The position numbers and the translations under genes were made by a program. A stretch of DNA of 64,000 nt from Kaistia adipata DSM 17808 (lineage in GTDB: Bacteria; Pseudomonadota; Alphaproteobacteria; Rhizobiales; Kaistiaceae), in contig NZ_AUHO01000010.1 of the NCBI RefSeq assembly GCF_000423225.1, positions 186,001 through 250,000 on the forward strand, given 5' to 3'. This document shows, piece by piece, positions 33,521 to 43,385 of this stretch; within the stretch, counting starts at the first letter, position 1, and each line of letters begins with the position of its first letter. The notes beneath the pieces were generated by a model. The model saw nothing but the letters and a program-made list of their open reading frames with translations, was not told the origin of the DNA and searched no databases.

Positions 33521-34474
33521 TTACTTGATGACCTTGGTCGCGCGGTCGACCACGGCCTTCGGCAGCTCGAGGCCGATCTTCTCGGCCGCGCCGGGGTTGA
33601 TGACCAGGTCGGTGCCGGCCGCGACGTTGACCGGGATGTCGCCCGGCTTCTCGCCGTTCAGGATGCGGACGACGATCGCGCCCGTCTGCTTGCCGACGTC
33701 GTAGTAGTTGAAGCCGAGCGCCGCGACGGCGCCGCGCGAGACCGAGTCGGTGTCGGCCGTGAAGAGCGGCAGCTTGCTCTCGACGGCGACGGCGACGGCC
33801 GATTCCAGCGCCGAGACGATGGTGTTGTCGGTCGGGACGTAGATCGCGTCGACGCGGCCGGCCAGTGCGCGGGCGGCGTTCTGGACCTCGGAGGAGCGGG
33901 TCGCGGGCGACTCGACCACGGCGATGCCCTGCTCGGCGCCGAGCGTCTTCAGCAGCTCGACCAGCGTGACCGAGTTGGTCTCGCCCGGGTTGAACAGCAC
34001 GCCGACCGTCTTCACGTTCGGCAGGATCTCCTTGATCAGGGCGATGTGGTCGCCGATCGGCGACAGGTCGGACAGGCCGGTGACGTTGCCGCCCGGTGCC
34101 TTCAGGTCCTTGACGAGCTGCGCGCCGACCGGGTCGGTGACGGCCGAGAACACGACGGGGATGTCGCGCGTGCCGGAGACGACGGCCTGGGCCGACGGGG
34201 TCGAGATCGGGACGATGACGTCCGGGCCGTTGCCGATGAACTGGCGGGCGATCTGCGCGGCCGTGCCGGGATTGCCCTGGGCGGATTCGTAGTTGAAGGT
34301 CAGGTTCTCGCCAACCTTGAAGCCAGCCTCGCCAAGCGCGTCCTTGACGCCGTCGCGCACGGCGTCAAGCGCCGGGTGCTCGACGATCGCGGTGACGTCG
34401 ACGGTGACGTCGCGTGCCAGCGCCGGCTGGGCGAAGACGAGGGCCGCGAACGCGGCTGCGGTCAGAAGTTTCAT
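33521..34474 (-). CDS. ABC transporter substrate-binding protein (ABC_sub_bind/TrpX-like)
   Basis: A 317-residue periplasmic protein. The signal peptide (1-21, ending PALARD) is followed by the two-lobed ABC_sub_bind fold: VTAIVEHPALDAVRDGVKDAL, FIGNGPDVIVPISTPSAQA, DIPVVFSAVTDPVGAQLV and GKQTGAIVVRIL are all family hallmarks. TrpX-type members bind tryptophan or related aromatic amino acids; this member's ligand is not certain. ATG 34474 follows AAGGGGC. It is the first gene of the three-gene operon. Confidence 0.88.
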   Translation of the reverse strand: MKLLTAAAFAALVFAQPALARDVTVDVTAIVEHPALDAVRDGVKDALGEAGFKVGENLTFNYESAQGNPGTAAQIARQFIGNGPDVIVPISTPSAQAVVSGTRDIPVVFSAVTDPVGAQLVKDLKAPGGNVTGLSDLSPIGDHIALIKEILPNVKTVGVLFNPGETNSVTLVELLKTLGAEQGIAVVESPATRSSEVQNAARALAGRVDAIYVPTDNTIVSALESAVAVAVESKLPLFTADTDSVSRGAVAALGFNYYDVGKQTGAIVVRILNGEKPGDIPVNVAAGTDLVINPGAAEKIGLELPKAVVDRATKVIK

Positions 34475-34585
34475 CAAATTGCCCCTTGAAGTGGTGTTTT
34501 TTGGATCCGTTGGGTCTCCTCAAGGTGAAACCAGCCCCCGAAGGAGAAGTCAACATCGATGCCGGCGCGCCGGCTGGGGACGCGC

Positions 34586-35533
34586 TCAGCGCAGCGCTTT
34601 CTGGCCGCCCGCCGCGGTGATGACGCCGACAATGATCAGTCCGGTCAGCAGCAGGCGGATGCCGGCGCTGACGCCGAAGGTGTTCAGCATGGTGAGGAGG
34701 AGCACGAGGAACAGCGCCGCGCCCCAGATGCCCGGCACGTTGGCCTTGCCGCCGGCGACTGAGGTTCCGCCGATGACGACCACGGCGATCGAGCTCAAGA
34801 GGTACTCGTTGCCGATGTCGACGCTGGCGCCGCGGAAATAGCCGGCGAGCAGTGCGCCGTTGATGCCGCCGAGCGCGCCGGAGAGCGTGTAGGTCAGGAA
34901 GCGGATCCGCTCGACCGGGATACCGGCGAGCCAGGCGGCGCGCATGTTCTGGCCGATCGCCAGCACCGAGCGGCCATAGATCATCCGCTGCAGGGCGATG
35001 CCGGCGAGGAAGGCGAAGACCACGCCGCAGATGGCGAGGATCGGGATGCCGAGGAACTGGATGTTGGTGAAGTCGGCGAAGGCCGGCGGCGGCTTGATCT
35101 GCAGCCCGCGGCCATAGGCGATATCGATCGAATGGACGATGAAGCTCGACGACAGCGTGGCGATGATCGGCGGGATGCGCAGCGCCCGGATCAAAAGGTA
35201 GTTGGCCATGCCGACGGCCATGCCGCTCGTCAGCGCGGCGACGAGGCCGACGAGGATCATCGCGTCGCTGCCGCCCATCACCTTCATGGCGACGGCGCTG
35301 GCAAGCCCGATATTGGCCGGTAGCGACAGGTCGACATTGCCGGGGCCGAGCGTGATCACGAACATCTGGCCAATGCCGACGATCACCATGAAGACGGCGA
35401 GCGACAGCGCCGCCGTGATCATGCCGCCGGCGCCATAGCCGCCGGTGAAGCTGATTGCGGCGAGCCAGACGAGCAGCGCGCCGATGAACGACCAGATCCA
35501 GGGGCGTGCGAGCAGAGCGCGGAGAACCATCAT
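34586..35533 (-). CDS. ABC sugar-type permease (RbsC-like), second
   Basis: A 315-residue membrane protein of the RbsC/BPD_transp_2 group with about nine hydrophobic segments. MFVITLGPGNVDLSLPANIGLASAV is the signature region of ribose-type permeases, and SIAVVVIGGTSVAGGKANVPG the cytoplasmic coupling loop. Together with the permease at 35530 it would form a heterodimer. The four-base overlap (ATGA) with that gene shows co-translation. It is the last gene of the operon. Confidence 0.88.
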   Translation of the reverse strand: MMVLRALLARPWIWSFIGALLVWLAAISFTGGYGAGGMITAALSLAVFMVIVGIGQMFVITLGPGNVDLSLPANIGLASAVAMKVMGGSDAMILVGLVAALTSGMAVGMANYLLIRALRIPPIIATLSSSFIVHSIDIAYGRGLQIKPPPAFADFTNIQFLGIPILAICGVVFAFLAGIALQRMIYGRSVLAIGQNMRAAWLAGIPVERIRFLTYTLSGALGGINGALLAGYFRGASVDIGNEYLLSSIAVVVIGGTSVAGGKANVPGIWGAALFLVLLLTMLNTFGVSAGIRLLLTGLIIVGVITAAGGQKALR

Positions 35534-36510
35534 CGGTCGCCCTCCCGCCGGCTGATCAGCGCGCGCGCCGCCAGCACGACGATCAGGATCAAGCCGTTCG
35601 CGGCGACCTGCCAGTCGGGCGGGATGCGCATGAAGGTCAGGAGCGGCGAAGCGGCGAGCGCCAGCGTCAGCGCACCAAGCACGGCGCCGATCGGCGACAC
35701 CCGGCCGCCGACGAACTCGCCGCCGCCGAGGATCACGCCGGCGATCGCGAGCAGCGTGTAGCCATTGCCGAGATTGGCGTCGGCCGAGGTGGTGATGCCG
35801 ACCAGCGCCATGCCGGAGAGCACGCCGAAAACGCCGGTCATGGCGAACATCGTCACCTTGGTGCGCAGGATCGACCAGCCGGCGCGTTTCACCGCCTGGG
35901 CGTTGCCGCCGGTGCCGCGCAGCACGGCGCCGTAGGAGGTGCGCATCAGGCCGAAATGCACGACGAGCGCGATCACCACCGCGGCAAGGATCGGGAACGG
36001 CACGAGGGGCGGCTTCAGGCTCATCAGGCCGAGCAGCCAGTCGGGCGCCTTGCCGCCGGGCTTCGGCAGCAGCAGGATCGCCAGCCCCTGCCAGACGAAG
36101 CTCATGCCGAGCGTGACGACGATCGACGGCAGGTTGCGGAGATGGATCAGCGCGCCGAGCGCCGCGTAGACGCCGATCGAGCCGAGCAGGACGAGAATGC
36201 CGAGGAGCGGCGCGTCGCGCAGCCAGGTCGCCGTCACGCAGGCGACGAAGCCGACGAAGGTGCCGATCGACAGGTCGAGCTCGTTCACCGTGATGACGAA
36301 CATTTGCGCGATGGTGGCGAGCGCGATCGGGATCGCCAGGTTCAGCATCAGCGAGAAGCCGAAATAGCTGATCGCGCGCGGGTTCAGATAGGCGATGGCG
36401 ATCAGGATCAGCGTCAGCGACAGGGCTGGCAACAGCGCGCGCAGGAAGCGCGCGAAGGCTGGCGAGCGGAGGCCGGAACGGCCGAGGGGTTCGGTGGCGG
36501 CGACGGTCAT
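35530..36510 (-). CDS. ABC sugar-type permease (RbsC-like), first
   Basis: A 326-residue membrane protein, paralogous to its neighbour, with [21 protein letters not shown] and [25 protein letters not shown] as the conserved RbsC-type regions. It overlaps both the ATPase gene upstream and the second permease downstream by four bases. The system imports a sugar, polyol or autoinducer-like compound; the ligand cannot be read from the sequence. Confidence 0.88.
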   Translation of the reverse strand: MTVAATEPLGRSGLRSPAFARFLRALLPALSLTLILIAIAYLNPRAISYFGFSLMLNLAIPIALATIAQMFVITVNELDLSIGTFVGFVACVTATWLRDAPLLGILVLLGSIGVYAALGALIHLRNLPSIVVTLGMSFVWQGLAILLLPKPGGKAPDWLLGLMSLKPPLVPFPILAAVVIALVVHFGLMRTSYGAVLRGTGGNAQAVKRAGWSILRTKVTMFAMTGVFGVLSGMALVGITTSADANLGNGYTLLAIAGVILGGGEFVGGRVSPIGAVLGALTLALAASPLLTFMRIPPDWQVAANGLILIVVLAARALISRREGDR

Positions 36511-37976
36511 GCCGCGCTCTCCTCGAAAGAGGACTGGATCACCTTCTCCTCGCTCAATTCGTCATGGCCGAGGTCGGCGACGATGCGGCCATTGCGGAAG
36601 ACGTAGACGTGGTCGCAGTTTTCCAGCTCGTCCATCTCGGTCGTGTACCAGAGGAAGGTGCGCCCCTTGCGCGCCTCGGCGCGGACGAGGTCGTAGACCT
36701 CGAGCTTGGTGCCGATGTCGACGCCGCGCATCGGATCGTCCATCAGGATGATGCGCGCGTCGGAGCCGAGCGCGCGGGCGAACAGCACCTTTTGCTGGTT
36801 GCCGCCCGAGAGCGACAGGATGTTGTTGTCGAGATCGGGCGTGCGGATGCCGATCTTCTGCTGCCACTCGCGCGCCAAAGCCTGTTCGCGTTCGGACGAG
36901 AGCAGGAGCCCCCGGCGGAGTGCGGCGAGCGAGCGGATGCCGATGTTTTCGGCGATCGACCAGAGCGGGAAGATGCCGTCGGTCTGACGGTCGCCGGCGA
37001 CGAGTGCCACCGGATCCGTGACCTCGATGCCGGGGCGGCGTCGTGTCGCCGCGCCGTAGATGTAGAGCAGCAGGCGGGTCTGGCCATGGCCGGCGAGGCC
37101 GGCGAGGCCGATGATCTCGCCCTGGTGCGCGACGAGTTCGGCCGAGCCGGGTTGGCCGCGAGGCCGGGCCCGGACCTTGACGGGCGTCGCGCCGCGCGTC
37201 CGCGCCGCCGCGGCGGGATCCCGGTCGTGCTGGCGCGCCCCGCCCATGGTGGCGACGAGGCGGTCGCGGTTGAAGGCCGAGGCGGCATCGCTCGCCACGA
37301 CACGGCCGTCGCGCATGACGACGATGCGGTTGGCGGTCGAGAGCACCTCGCCGAGCACATGCGAGATCAGGATGGTGCTGACGCCCTCGGCGCGGGCCCT
37401 GCCGACGAAGGCGAGCAACTGGCCGGCCGTGTGGGCGTCGAGCGACGAGGTCGGTTCGTCGAGGATGACGAGATGCAGGGGCTGATCGGTGACGGTGAAG
37501 GCGCGTGCCACCTCGACCATCTGGCGCTGGCCGATGGCGAGGTCGCCGACGACGTCGGAGGGCTCGATGCCGTGGCCGGGGAATATCTCGTCCAGCTTGG
37601 CGCGGATCAGCGCCGCCGACCGCTTGCGCCAGCCCGGGCCGCGCAGCGACGCATGGCTGATGTGGGTGTTCTCGGCCACGGTGAGATTGGGGCAGAGCGA
37701 CAATTCCTGGAACACGCAGCGGATGCCGAGTGCCTGCGCGCGGGCGACCGAATAGTCCGTCTCGGGCGCTCCCCGCACGGCGATGGTGCCGCGATCCGGC
37801 GATCCGGTTCCGGCCAGGATGTGCATGAGCGTCGACTTGCCGGCGCCGTTGTGGCCGACGAGGCCGATGCACTCGCCGGCGCCGACCGCGAAGTCGACGC
37901 CGTCGAGGGCCCGGACGGCGCCGAAATGGCGCTCGACGCCGTCGAGCTTCACGATGACAGGGCTACCCTCGGACAT
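36507..37976 (-). CDS. ABC sugar-type double ATPase (RbsA/MglA-like)
   Basis: A 489-residue protein with two fused ATPase halves. The N-half has Walker [10 protein letters not shown], a non-canonical signature [15 protein letters not shown] and Walker [12 protein letters not shown]. The C-half has the degenerate Walker A typical of RbsA proteins ([11 protein letters not shown]), a full signature [16 protein letters not shown] and Walker [15 protein letters not shown], in which the usual Glu is Asp. No strong ribosome site is seen before the ATG at 37976. It lies 121 bp after the binding-protein gene and overlaps the first permease. Confidence 0.88.
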   Translation of the reverse strand: MSEGSPVIVKLDGVERHFGAVRALDGVDFAVGAGECIGLVGHNGAGKSTLMHILAGTGSPDRGTIAVRGAPETDYSVARAQALGIRCVFQELSLCPNLTVAENTHISHASLRGPGWRKRSAALIRAKLDEIFPGHGIEPSDVVGDLAIGQRQMVEVARAFTVTDQPLHLVILDEPTSSLDAHTAGQLLAFVGRARAEGVSTILISHVLGEVLSTANRIVVMRDGRVVASDAASAFNRDRLVATMGGARQHDRDPAAAARTRGATPVKVRARPRGQPGSAELVAHQGEIIGLAGLAGHGQTRLLLYIYGAATRRRPGIEVTDPVALVAGDRQTDGIFPLWSIAENIGIRSLAALRRGLLLSSEREQALAREWQQKIGIRTPDLDNNILSLSGGNQQKVLFARALGSDARIILMDDPMRGVDIGTKLEVYDLVRAEARKGRTFLWYTTEMDELENCDHVYVFRNGRIVADLGHDELSEEKVIQSSFEESAA

Positions 37977-38097
37977 TCCGTTTTCGCATTCGCCCGGATC
38001 CCTTCGGCGCCTTTGGACAGCGCGGAAAGGACCCGGCTCTTCGTGGGATCGCGCCTTCGTGCGAAAGCGCTCGAGGACTGCACGAGGGCAGTACGGC

Positions 38098-39111
38098 CTA
38101 CTTGATGTTGGCCTTGATCGTCTCGATCGCGTCGGCCTGCGTGTATTCCGTGGTGGCGACGCTGCCCTCCGGAATGTTCGGAAGCGCCGCCTCGAAATCC
38201 TCCTGGGTGAAGGCGAGGTAGGGCACAAGGAGGTCGTGCGGCACGTCGGTGCGGCCGTCGAGCACCTGCTGCGCGACCCAGAAGGCGAGCGACGACACGC
38301 CGGGCGCGATCGAGGCCGACCAGGTCTTGTAGCCGTCCTTGGCCTTCTGCTCCTTCCACCAGGCGAGCTCGTCCTGGCGATTGCCCATGATGATGGTCGG
38401 GCGAGGCTTGCCGGCGGCGGCGAAAGCCTGCGCCGTGCCGTAGCCGTCACCGCCCTGGGTCACCACGCCGACGATCTCGGGGAGCGAGGGAAGCACGGTC
38501 GCGACCGCCTTCTGCGCCGTCGTCTGGTCCCAGTTGCCGGTCACCGAATTGACGATCTTGAACTGCGAGTGCTTGGCCACGCCCTCGGCGATGCCGGCGT
38601 GGATCTCGTCGTCGATAGAGGTGCCGGCGAGGCCGCGGATCTCGAGCAGGTTGCCACCCTCGGGGTGGAACTTGGCCATCTGCTCGACTTCCTCGCGGCC
38701 CATGGCCTTGAAGTCGACGACGACGCGGTAGGCGCAGGGCTCGGTGACGATGCCGTCGAACGAGACGACGACGATGCCGGCGTCGCAGGCCTGCTTGACC
38801 GCGCCGTTGAGCGCGTCGGGCGAGGCGGCGTTGATGACGATCGCGTCGTAACCCTGCAGGATCAGGTTCTGGATCTGCGCCGCCTGGGTCGGAACTTCCT
38901 GGTCGGCGGTGGTGAAGATGTCGGACGCGCCGACGATGCCGTCGGCCACCGCCTTCTTCGTGACGATCTCGTAGCTCTTGAGCATCGCCTGCCGCCAGGA
39001 ATTACCGGCGTAGTTGTTGGAGAAGGCGATCTTCTTGGCGGATGTGTCGGCATGGGCGGTGCCAGCCAGAAGCAAAACGGCGAGCGAACCCAGTACGGCT
39101 GTTGTTCTCAT
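38098..39111 (-). CDS. ABC sugar-type substrate-binding protein (RbsB-like)
   Basis: A 337-residue periplasmic binding protein of the Peripla_BP_4 type. The signal peptide ends at TAHAD (about 21). [51 protein letters not shown] and [17 protein letters not shown] match ribose/autoinducer-2-type binding proteins. The start ATG follows GGGAGG. A perfect 10-bp-arm dyad lies 68 bp upstream. First gene of a four-gene operon with ATPase and two permeases. Confidence 0.9.
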   Translation of the reverse strand: MRTTAVLGSLAVLLLAGTAHADTSAKKIAFSNNYAGNSWRQAMLKSYEIVTKKAVADGIVGASDIFTTADQEVPTQAAQIQNLILQGYDAIVINAASPDALNGAVKQACDAGIVVVSFDGIVTEPCAYRVVVDFKAMGREEVEQMAKFHPEGGNLLEIRGLAGTSIDDEIHAGIAEGVAKHSQFKIVNSVTGNWDQTTAQKAVATVLPSLPEIVGVVTQGGDGYGTAQAFAAAGKPRPTIIMGNRQDELAWWKEQKAKDGYKTWSASIAPGVSSLAFWVAQQVLDGRTDVPHDLLVPYLAFTQEDFEAALPNIPEGSVATTEYTQADAIETIKANIK

Positions 39112-39178
39112 GGCATTTCCTCCCAGGAGCCGTCCGTTCATGGACTTGTTTCCGTGGCTCGCAAGGAGGCTGTCACAG

Positions 39179-39200
39179 GCCGATTGACGGGTCAATCGGC
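39179..39200. promoter_or_regulatory. Perfect 22-bp dyad upstream of the RbsB-like gene
   Basis: GCCGATTGAC (39179-39188) and GTCAATCGGC (39191-39200) are perfect arms around GG. It sits in the 132-bp gap between the ATPase gene at 39244 and the binding-protein start at 39111. The form (TTGAC-CC-GTCAA on the minus strand) suits a dimeric repressor of LacI or GntR type; it could also form a terminator stem for the upstream operon, though no U-tract follows. Confidence 0.5.
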
Positions 39201-39243
39201 ATCGATGACATCGCTGTCTCTACGGAAGTTTGCGCAGCCTGCC

Positions 39244-40236
39244 TCAGGCGTTCCAGCAGGCGGCGCGATGGCCGGGCGCCCGCTCCAGCAGCGGCGGAGC
39301 CTCGCGCCGACATTGCTCGGAGGCGAGCGGGCAACGTGGCGCGAAGCGGCAGCCGGCCGCCGGGATGGCGCCGAGTTCGCCACGGACGGTCGCCCGCCCG
39401 GTCCTGCGCTTGCGCGGATCCGGCACGGGCACGGCATCAAGCAGTGCCTGCGTGTAGGGGTGGATGGGCGTCGTGTAGAGGTCGTCGCGGGCGCTCATCT
39501 CGACGATGCGGCCGGCATAGACGACGGCGATGCGGTGCGAGACATGGCGGACGATGGCGAGGTCGTGCGCGATGAAGAGATAGGAGACGCCGAGCTTCTC
39601 CTGCAGGTCGCGGAACAGGTTGACAATCTGCGCACGGACCGAGACGTCGAGCGCGGAAACCGGTTCGTCGGCAACAATGAAGGCCGGTTCCATGGCGAGC
39701 GCGCGGGCGATGCCGATGCGCTGGCGCTGGCCGCCGGAAAAGGTGCCGGGATGGCGCTGGCCGGCGTCGGGCGGCAGGCCGACCAAGTCGAGCAGTTCGT
39801 CAACGCGGGCGCGCGCCTCGGCGCCGCGTGCGATGCCGTGCACCACCAGCGGCTCGGCGATGATGTCGGTGACCCGCATGCGCGGGTTCAGGCTGGCATA
39901 GGGATCCTGCATCACCGCCTGGATATGGCGGCGCGTCCGGCGCATCGCGCCGCCGGAGAGGCCGGAGATGTCCTCGCCGCGGAAGCGGGCGCTGCCGGCC
40001 GAGAGCGGCACCCGGCCGAGCAGGGCGCGGCCGATCGTGCTCTTGCCCGAGCCGCTCTCGCCGACGATGCCGAGCGTCTCGCCATGGCCGATCGAGAAAT
40101 CGATGCCCTCGACGGCACGGAAGGGCGCCGGCTTTTGCTGCCAGAAGGCGGCGCGCGGCACGGCATAGCTGACGGAAAGCCCGCGCGCCTCGACGAGCGG
40201 CGCGGCGTCGGGCCTCAGCAGGGGGACGCTAGACAT
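39244..40236 (-). CDS. Dipeptide/oligopeptide-type ABC ATPase (DppF/OppF-like)
   Basis: A 330-residue ATPase: Walker A GESGSGKSTIG, signature TFSGGQRQRIGIARAL, Walker B FIVADEPVSALDVSVR, and the C-terminal oligopeptide domain with the Cys-rich CRFAPRCPLASEQCRR (iron-sulfur or structural). It overlaps the DppD-like gene by 8 bp and is the last gene of a four-gene operon of two permeases and two ATPases. The binding protein lies divergent at 43386. Confidence 0.92.
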   Translation of the reverse strand: MSSVPLLRPDAAPLVEARGLSVSYAVPRAAFWQQKPAPFRAVEGIDFSIGHGETLGIVGESGSGKSTIGRALLGRVPLSAGSARFRGEDISGLSGGAMRRTRRHIQAVMQDPYASLNPRMRVTDIIAEPLVVHGIARGAEARARVDELLDLVGLPPDAGQRHPGTFSGGQRQRIGIARALAMEPAFIVADEPVSALDVSVRAQIVNLFRDLQEKLGVSYLFIAHDLAIVRHVSHRIAVVYAGRIVEMSARDDLYTTPIHPYTQALLDAVPVPDPRKRRTGRATVRGELGAIPAAGCRFAPRCPLASEQCRREAPPLLERAPGHRAACWNA

Positions 40237-41227
40237 GGGCCGCCTCCGGGCTCGCCGCGATCGGCAGGGGTTCGGGATGCCAGCAGAGTAAGTCGCGGCC
40301 AGCGGCCGGATGGGTCAGCGGCGGCGCGCTGGCGCAGGCGGCATCGGCACGCGGGCAGCGCAGGCGGAAGGCGCAGCCGCTCGGAAGGTCGGATGGATCG
40401 GGCGGGCTGCCCTCGATCGTCTCGAGCCGCTCGGGCAAATCGTCGATCGCTGGCGTCGCCTTGAGCAGGCCGGCGGTATAGGGGTGGGCCGGAGCGTCGA
40501 ACAGGCTCCAGACATCCGCCGTCTCGACGATGCGGCCGGCATACATGACGGCGACGCGGTCGCAGAGCTCGGCGACGAGGCCGAGATCATGGGTGACGAG
40601 GACGATGGCGAGGCCGAGCCGGTCACGCAATTCGATCAGGAGGTCGACGATCTGCGCCTGCACGGTGACGTCGAGTGCGGTGGTCGGCTCGTCGGCGATC
40701 AGCAGCGCCGGTTCGGCGGCGAGCGCCATGGCGATCATGATGCGCTGGCGCATACCGCCGGAGAACTGGTGCGGCAGGTAATGCAGGCGCGGGCCCGGAT
40801 TGGCGATGCCCACCAGCTCGAGCAACTCGATCGTGCGGGCGCGCGCGGCGGCGCCGGTCACGCCGCGATGGCGCGCCAGAACCTCGCCGATCTGGGTGCC
40901 GATCGAAAACAGCGGGTCGAGCGAGGTCATCGCGTCCTGGAACACCATGGCGATGTCGCGGCCGCGAATGTCGGCGGCCTCACCCTCACGCGCCAGCAGC
41001 GAGCGGCCGCGCCAGCTGATGTCGCCATGCTCGACCGCGCCGGGCGAGTCGACCACGCCCATCACGGCCTGCATGGTGACGCTCTTGCCGGAGCCGCTCT
41101 CGCCGACGATGCCGAGCGTTTCGCCGGGCCGGACCGCAAGCGACACGCCGCGCACGGCCTCGATCCGGCCGCGCCGGGTCGTGAAGGTGACGACGAGATC
41201 GTCGAGTTCGAGCAGCGGCGCTGTCAT
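40229..41227 (-). CDS. Dipeptide/oligopeptide-type ABC ATPase (DppD/OppD-like)
   Basis: A 332-residue ATPase: Walker A GESGSGKSVTM, signature QFSGGMRQRIMIAMAL, Walker B LLIADEPTTALDVTVQ and C-terminal CAFRLRCPRADAAC. The ATG at 41227 follows CAGGG and overlaps the end of the permease gene by four bases. It pairs with the DppF-like ATPase as a heterodimer. Confidence 0.92.
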   Translation of the reverse strand: MTAPLLELDDLVVTFTTRRGRIEAVRGVSLAVRPGETLGIVGESGSGKSVTMQAVMGVVDSPGAVEHGDISWRGRSLLAREGEAADIRGRDIAMVFQDAMTSLDPLFSIGTQIGEVLARHRGVTGAAARARTIELLELVGIANPGPRLHYLPHQFSGGMRQRIMIAMALAAEPALLIADEPTTALDVTVQAQIVDLLIELRDRLGLAIVLVTHDLGLVAELCDRVAVMYAGRIVETADVWSLFDAPAHPYTAGLLKATPAIDDLPERLETIEGSPPDPSDLPSGCAFRLRCPRADAACASAPPLTHPAAGRDLLCWHPEPLPIAASPEAAHV

Positions 41228-42162
41228 GCTTCGACCCTGCGCGCGGCGCGCATCTGCCGGCCGGCGGCCGAGCGGGCGAAGCGCTTCTCGCGTTCCTGCG
41301 GATCGGCCGTCGTCCGCACCCAGGCGGCGAGGAGGTTGGCCGAGAGGATGGTCAGCGCGATCGCCGCGCCGGGGAAGGTCACCAGCCACCAGGCGCCGAA
41401 GATGTGATCCTTGCCGACGGCGATATCGAGGCCCCAGGAGGTTGCCGGCGGCTGGATGCCCATTCCGAGGAAGGAGAGCGCCGCCTCGGCCAGCACGATG
41501 CGGGCGAATTCGAGGATCAGCAGCGTCGAGAGCGGCGCGGCGAGGTTCGGCAGGATATGGACGAAGATGATGCGCGGGATCGAGCAGCCGACCAGTTCGG
41601 CGGCTTCGACATAGCCCTCGTTGCGGGTCGACTTGACGATGCCGCGGGTCATGCGCGCGAACACCATCCAGCCGCCGATCGAGAGGATGACGACGACCGT
41701 CGTCGGCGACGAGCCGAGCACGGTCAGCACGGTCAGCGCCAGCAGCAGATCGGGGAAGGAAAGCTGGGTGTCGACCCAGCTCATGACGAAGCTGTCGACG
41801 CGGCCGCCGACATAGGCCGCGACGAGGCCGATGGTGACGCCGAACGTGCCGGCGATGGCGACGACGCTCAGGCCGACCGTGAGCGAGGTGCGCGCGCCAT
41901 AGATGATGCGCGAGAGCACGTCGCGGCCGAGATTGTCGGTGCCGAGGATGTGGTCGAGGCTGCCGCCGGCGAGCCAGAAGGGCGGCTCGAGCCGGGCGCG
42001 CAGCGCCTGTGTGGCGGGATCGTGCGGCGCGACGAAGGGCGCGAGGATCGCGGCGAAGACGAGCAGCAGCAGGAAGAGCGTGGAGAGCGTCGCCGGCCGG
42101 TCGCGCAGCAGCTCGCGCAGCAACTGGCCCGGCGAGTTTCCGGTGGAGGCGGGCGTCGGCAT
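41224..42162 (-). CDS. Dipeptide-type ABC permease (DppC/OppC-like)
   Basis: A 312-residue permease with the OppC_N region (first helix LSTLFLLLLVFAAILAPFVA) and the BPD_transp_1 domain. HILGTDNLGRDVLSRIIYGARTSL is the hallmark of DppC-type proteins, and EAAELVGCSIPRIIFVHILPN the EAA loop contacting the ATPase. Five to six membrane helices. It begins within the stop of the DppB-like gene (TGATG). Confidence 0.92.
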   Translation of the reverse strand: MPTPASTGNSPGQLLRELLRDRPATLSTLFLLLLVFAAILAPFVAPHDPATQALRARLEPPFWLAGGSLDHILGTDNLGRDVLSRIIYGARTSLTVGLSVVAIAGTFGVTIGLVAAYVGGRVDSFVMSWVDTQLSFPDLLLALTVLTVLGSSPTTVVVILSIGGWMVFARMTRGIVKSTRNEGYVEAAELVGCSIPRIIFVHILPNLAAPLSTLLILEFARIVLAEAALSFLGMGIQPPATSWGLDIAVGKDHIFGAWWLVTFPGAAIALTILSANLLAAWVRTTADPQEREKRFARSAAGRQMRAARRVEA

Positions 42163-43088
42163 CAGGCGTTTACTCGCGGATCGATGGCGCGGTGCGCGAT
42201 GTCGATGAGGATGTTGATGCAGACGGCCATGACGGCGACGGTGAACACCACGGCCTGCAGCAGGATCAGGTCCTGCCGCTCGATCGACTGCATCACGGTG
42301 AGGCCGAGCCCGGGCCAGGCGAAGATCGATTCCACGACGACGACATTGCCGGCCAGCGCGCCGATGATCTCCCAGCCGGAGAGCGTCAGGATCGGCACCG
42401 AGGCGTTGCGCAGCGCATGCACGCCGATGACTCGAGCCCGTTTCAGTCCCTTGGCGCGCACGACCTTGATGTACTGGCGGTTCATCTCGTCGATCATCGC
42501 CGTGCGCACCACCATGGCGAGGCGGGCGAGCGAGGGCAGGGCGAGCGTGATCGCTGGCAGGATGATGTGGGCCGGCGAGCGGGCGCCCGAGGTCGGCAGC
42601 CAGCCGAGCTTGACGCCGAACAGGATGATCAGCAGCAGGCCGAGCCAGAACTGCGGCATGGAGAGGCCGGCGAGGCTCGCGACGACGGTGGTGCGGTCGA
42701 CGATGCCGTCGGGGCGGAGCGCCGCGACGATACCGAGCGGGATCGACAGCAGGATGGCGGCGCCGATGCCGGCGGCGGTCAGGAGCGCCGTCATCGGCAG
42801 GCGCTGCAGCACGATGTCCATCGCCGGCCGCCGCTGCCACAGGCTGTCGCCGAAATTGAAGGTCAGCGTATTGCCGGCGAATTGCAGGAACTGTTCGAGG
42901 ATGGGGCGGTCGAGGCCGAGCTGGTTGCGCAGCAGCGCGCGTTCCGCTTCGGTTGCCTCGACGGGCAGCATGACCTGGACCGGATCGCCGATGATGCGCG
43001 TCACGAAGAAGACGATGGTCATCACGCCGAGGACGACGATAACGCCGTGCAGCAGGCGTCGGAGGATGAGGTTAGCCACGCGGTCCAT
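42162..43088 (-). CDS. Dipeptide-type ABC permease (DppB/OppB-like)
   Basis: A 308-residue permease. The N-terminus ILRRLLHGVIVVLGVMTIVFFVTRIIGDP is the DppB start, GDSLWQRRPAMDIVLQRLPMT the conserved second region and YIKVVRAKGLKRARVIGVHALRNA the EAA loop. It is the first gene of the leftward operon and divergent from the binding-protein gene at 43386. Confidence 0.92.
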   Translation of the reverse strand: MDRVANLILRRLLHGVIVVLGVMTIVFFVTRIIGDPVQVMLPVEATEAERALLRNQLGLDRPILEQFLQFAGNTLTFNFGDSLWQRRPAMDIVLQRLPMTALLTAAGIGAAILLSIPLGIVAALRPDGIVDRTTVVASLAGLSMPQFWLGLLLIILFGVKLGWLPTSGARSPAHIILPAITLALPSLARLAMVVRTAMIDEMNRQYIKVVRAKGLKRARVIGVHALRNASVPILTLSGWEIIGALAGNVVVVESIFAWPGLGLTVMQSIERQDLILLQAVVFTVAVMAVCINILIDIAHRAIDPRVNA

Positions 43089-43385
43089 CCGTCTGCGACG
43101 GGCCGGCGGATAGGCCCTGGGTCTGTTTGTCCGGTCTGGTCACGCGCTCTCTCCGAATTATCGTCCGTTCTAGGGCGTCTCCGGCAGTGGGTCATGATAC
43201 GGCATTCCACTGTGATGCTAACGCGAGAACTATCGTTCCAAGAATAGTCAGTCCCTAAGAAATAACTGTCTGGTTGAATTTTCTAAGTCCGATCGTTTTA
43301 TTAGGACGATTAGACTTCACGCATCCTGCGATCCAAGTGCACCATCCGGCCTGTGTCAGACTTCTCGCTTGCTGGGTGAAAATAA
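43089..43385. promoter_or_regulatory. Divergent promoter region of the dipeptide-type ABC system
   Basis: This 297-bp gap serves the leftward permease/ATPase operon and the rightward binding-protein gene. From about 43200 it is AT-rich. ACTAT and ATAGT flank CGTTCCAAGA near 43230-43250, and a longer imperfect dyad (AAGTCCGATCGT ... ACGATTAGACTT) spans about 43283-43318. Either could bind a regulator; the GntR protein encoded at 44982 is a candidate. Confidence 0.45.

Noticed and set aside
37783-40464. A rightward open frame of about 893 codons
   Set aside because: It is antisense to three transporter genes and of low-complexity composition without any family signature.
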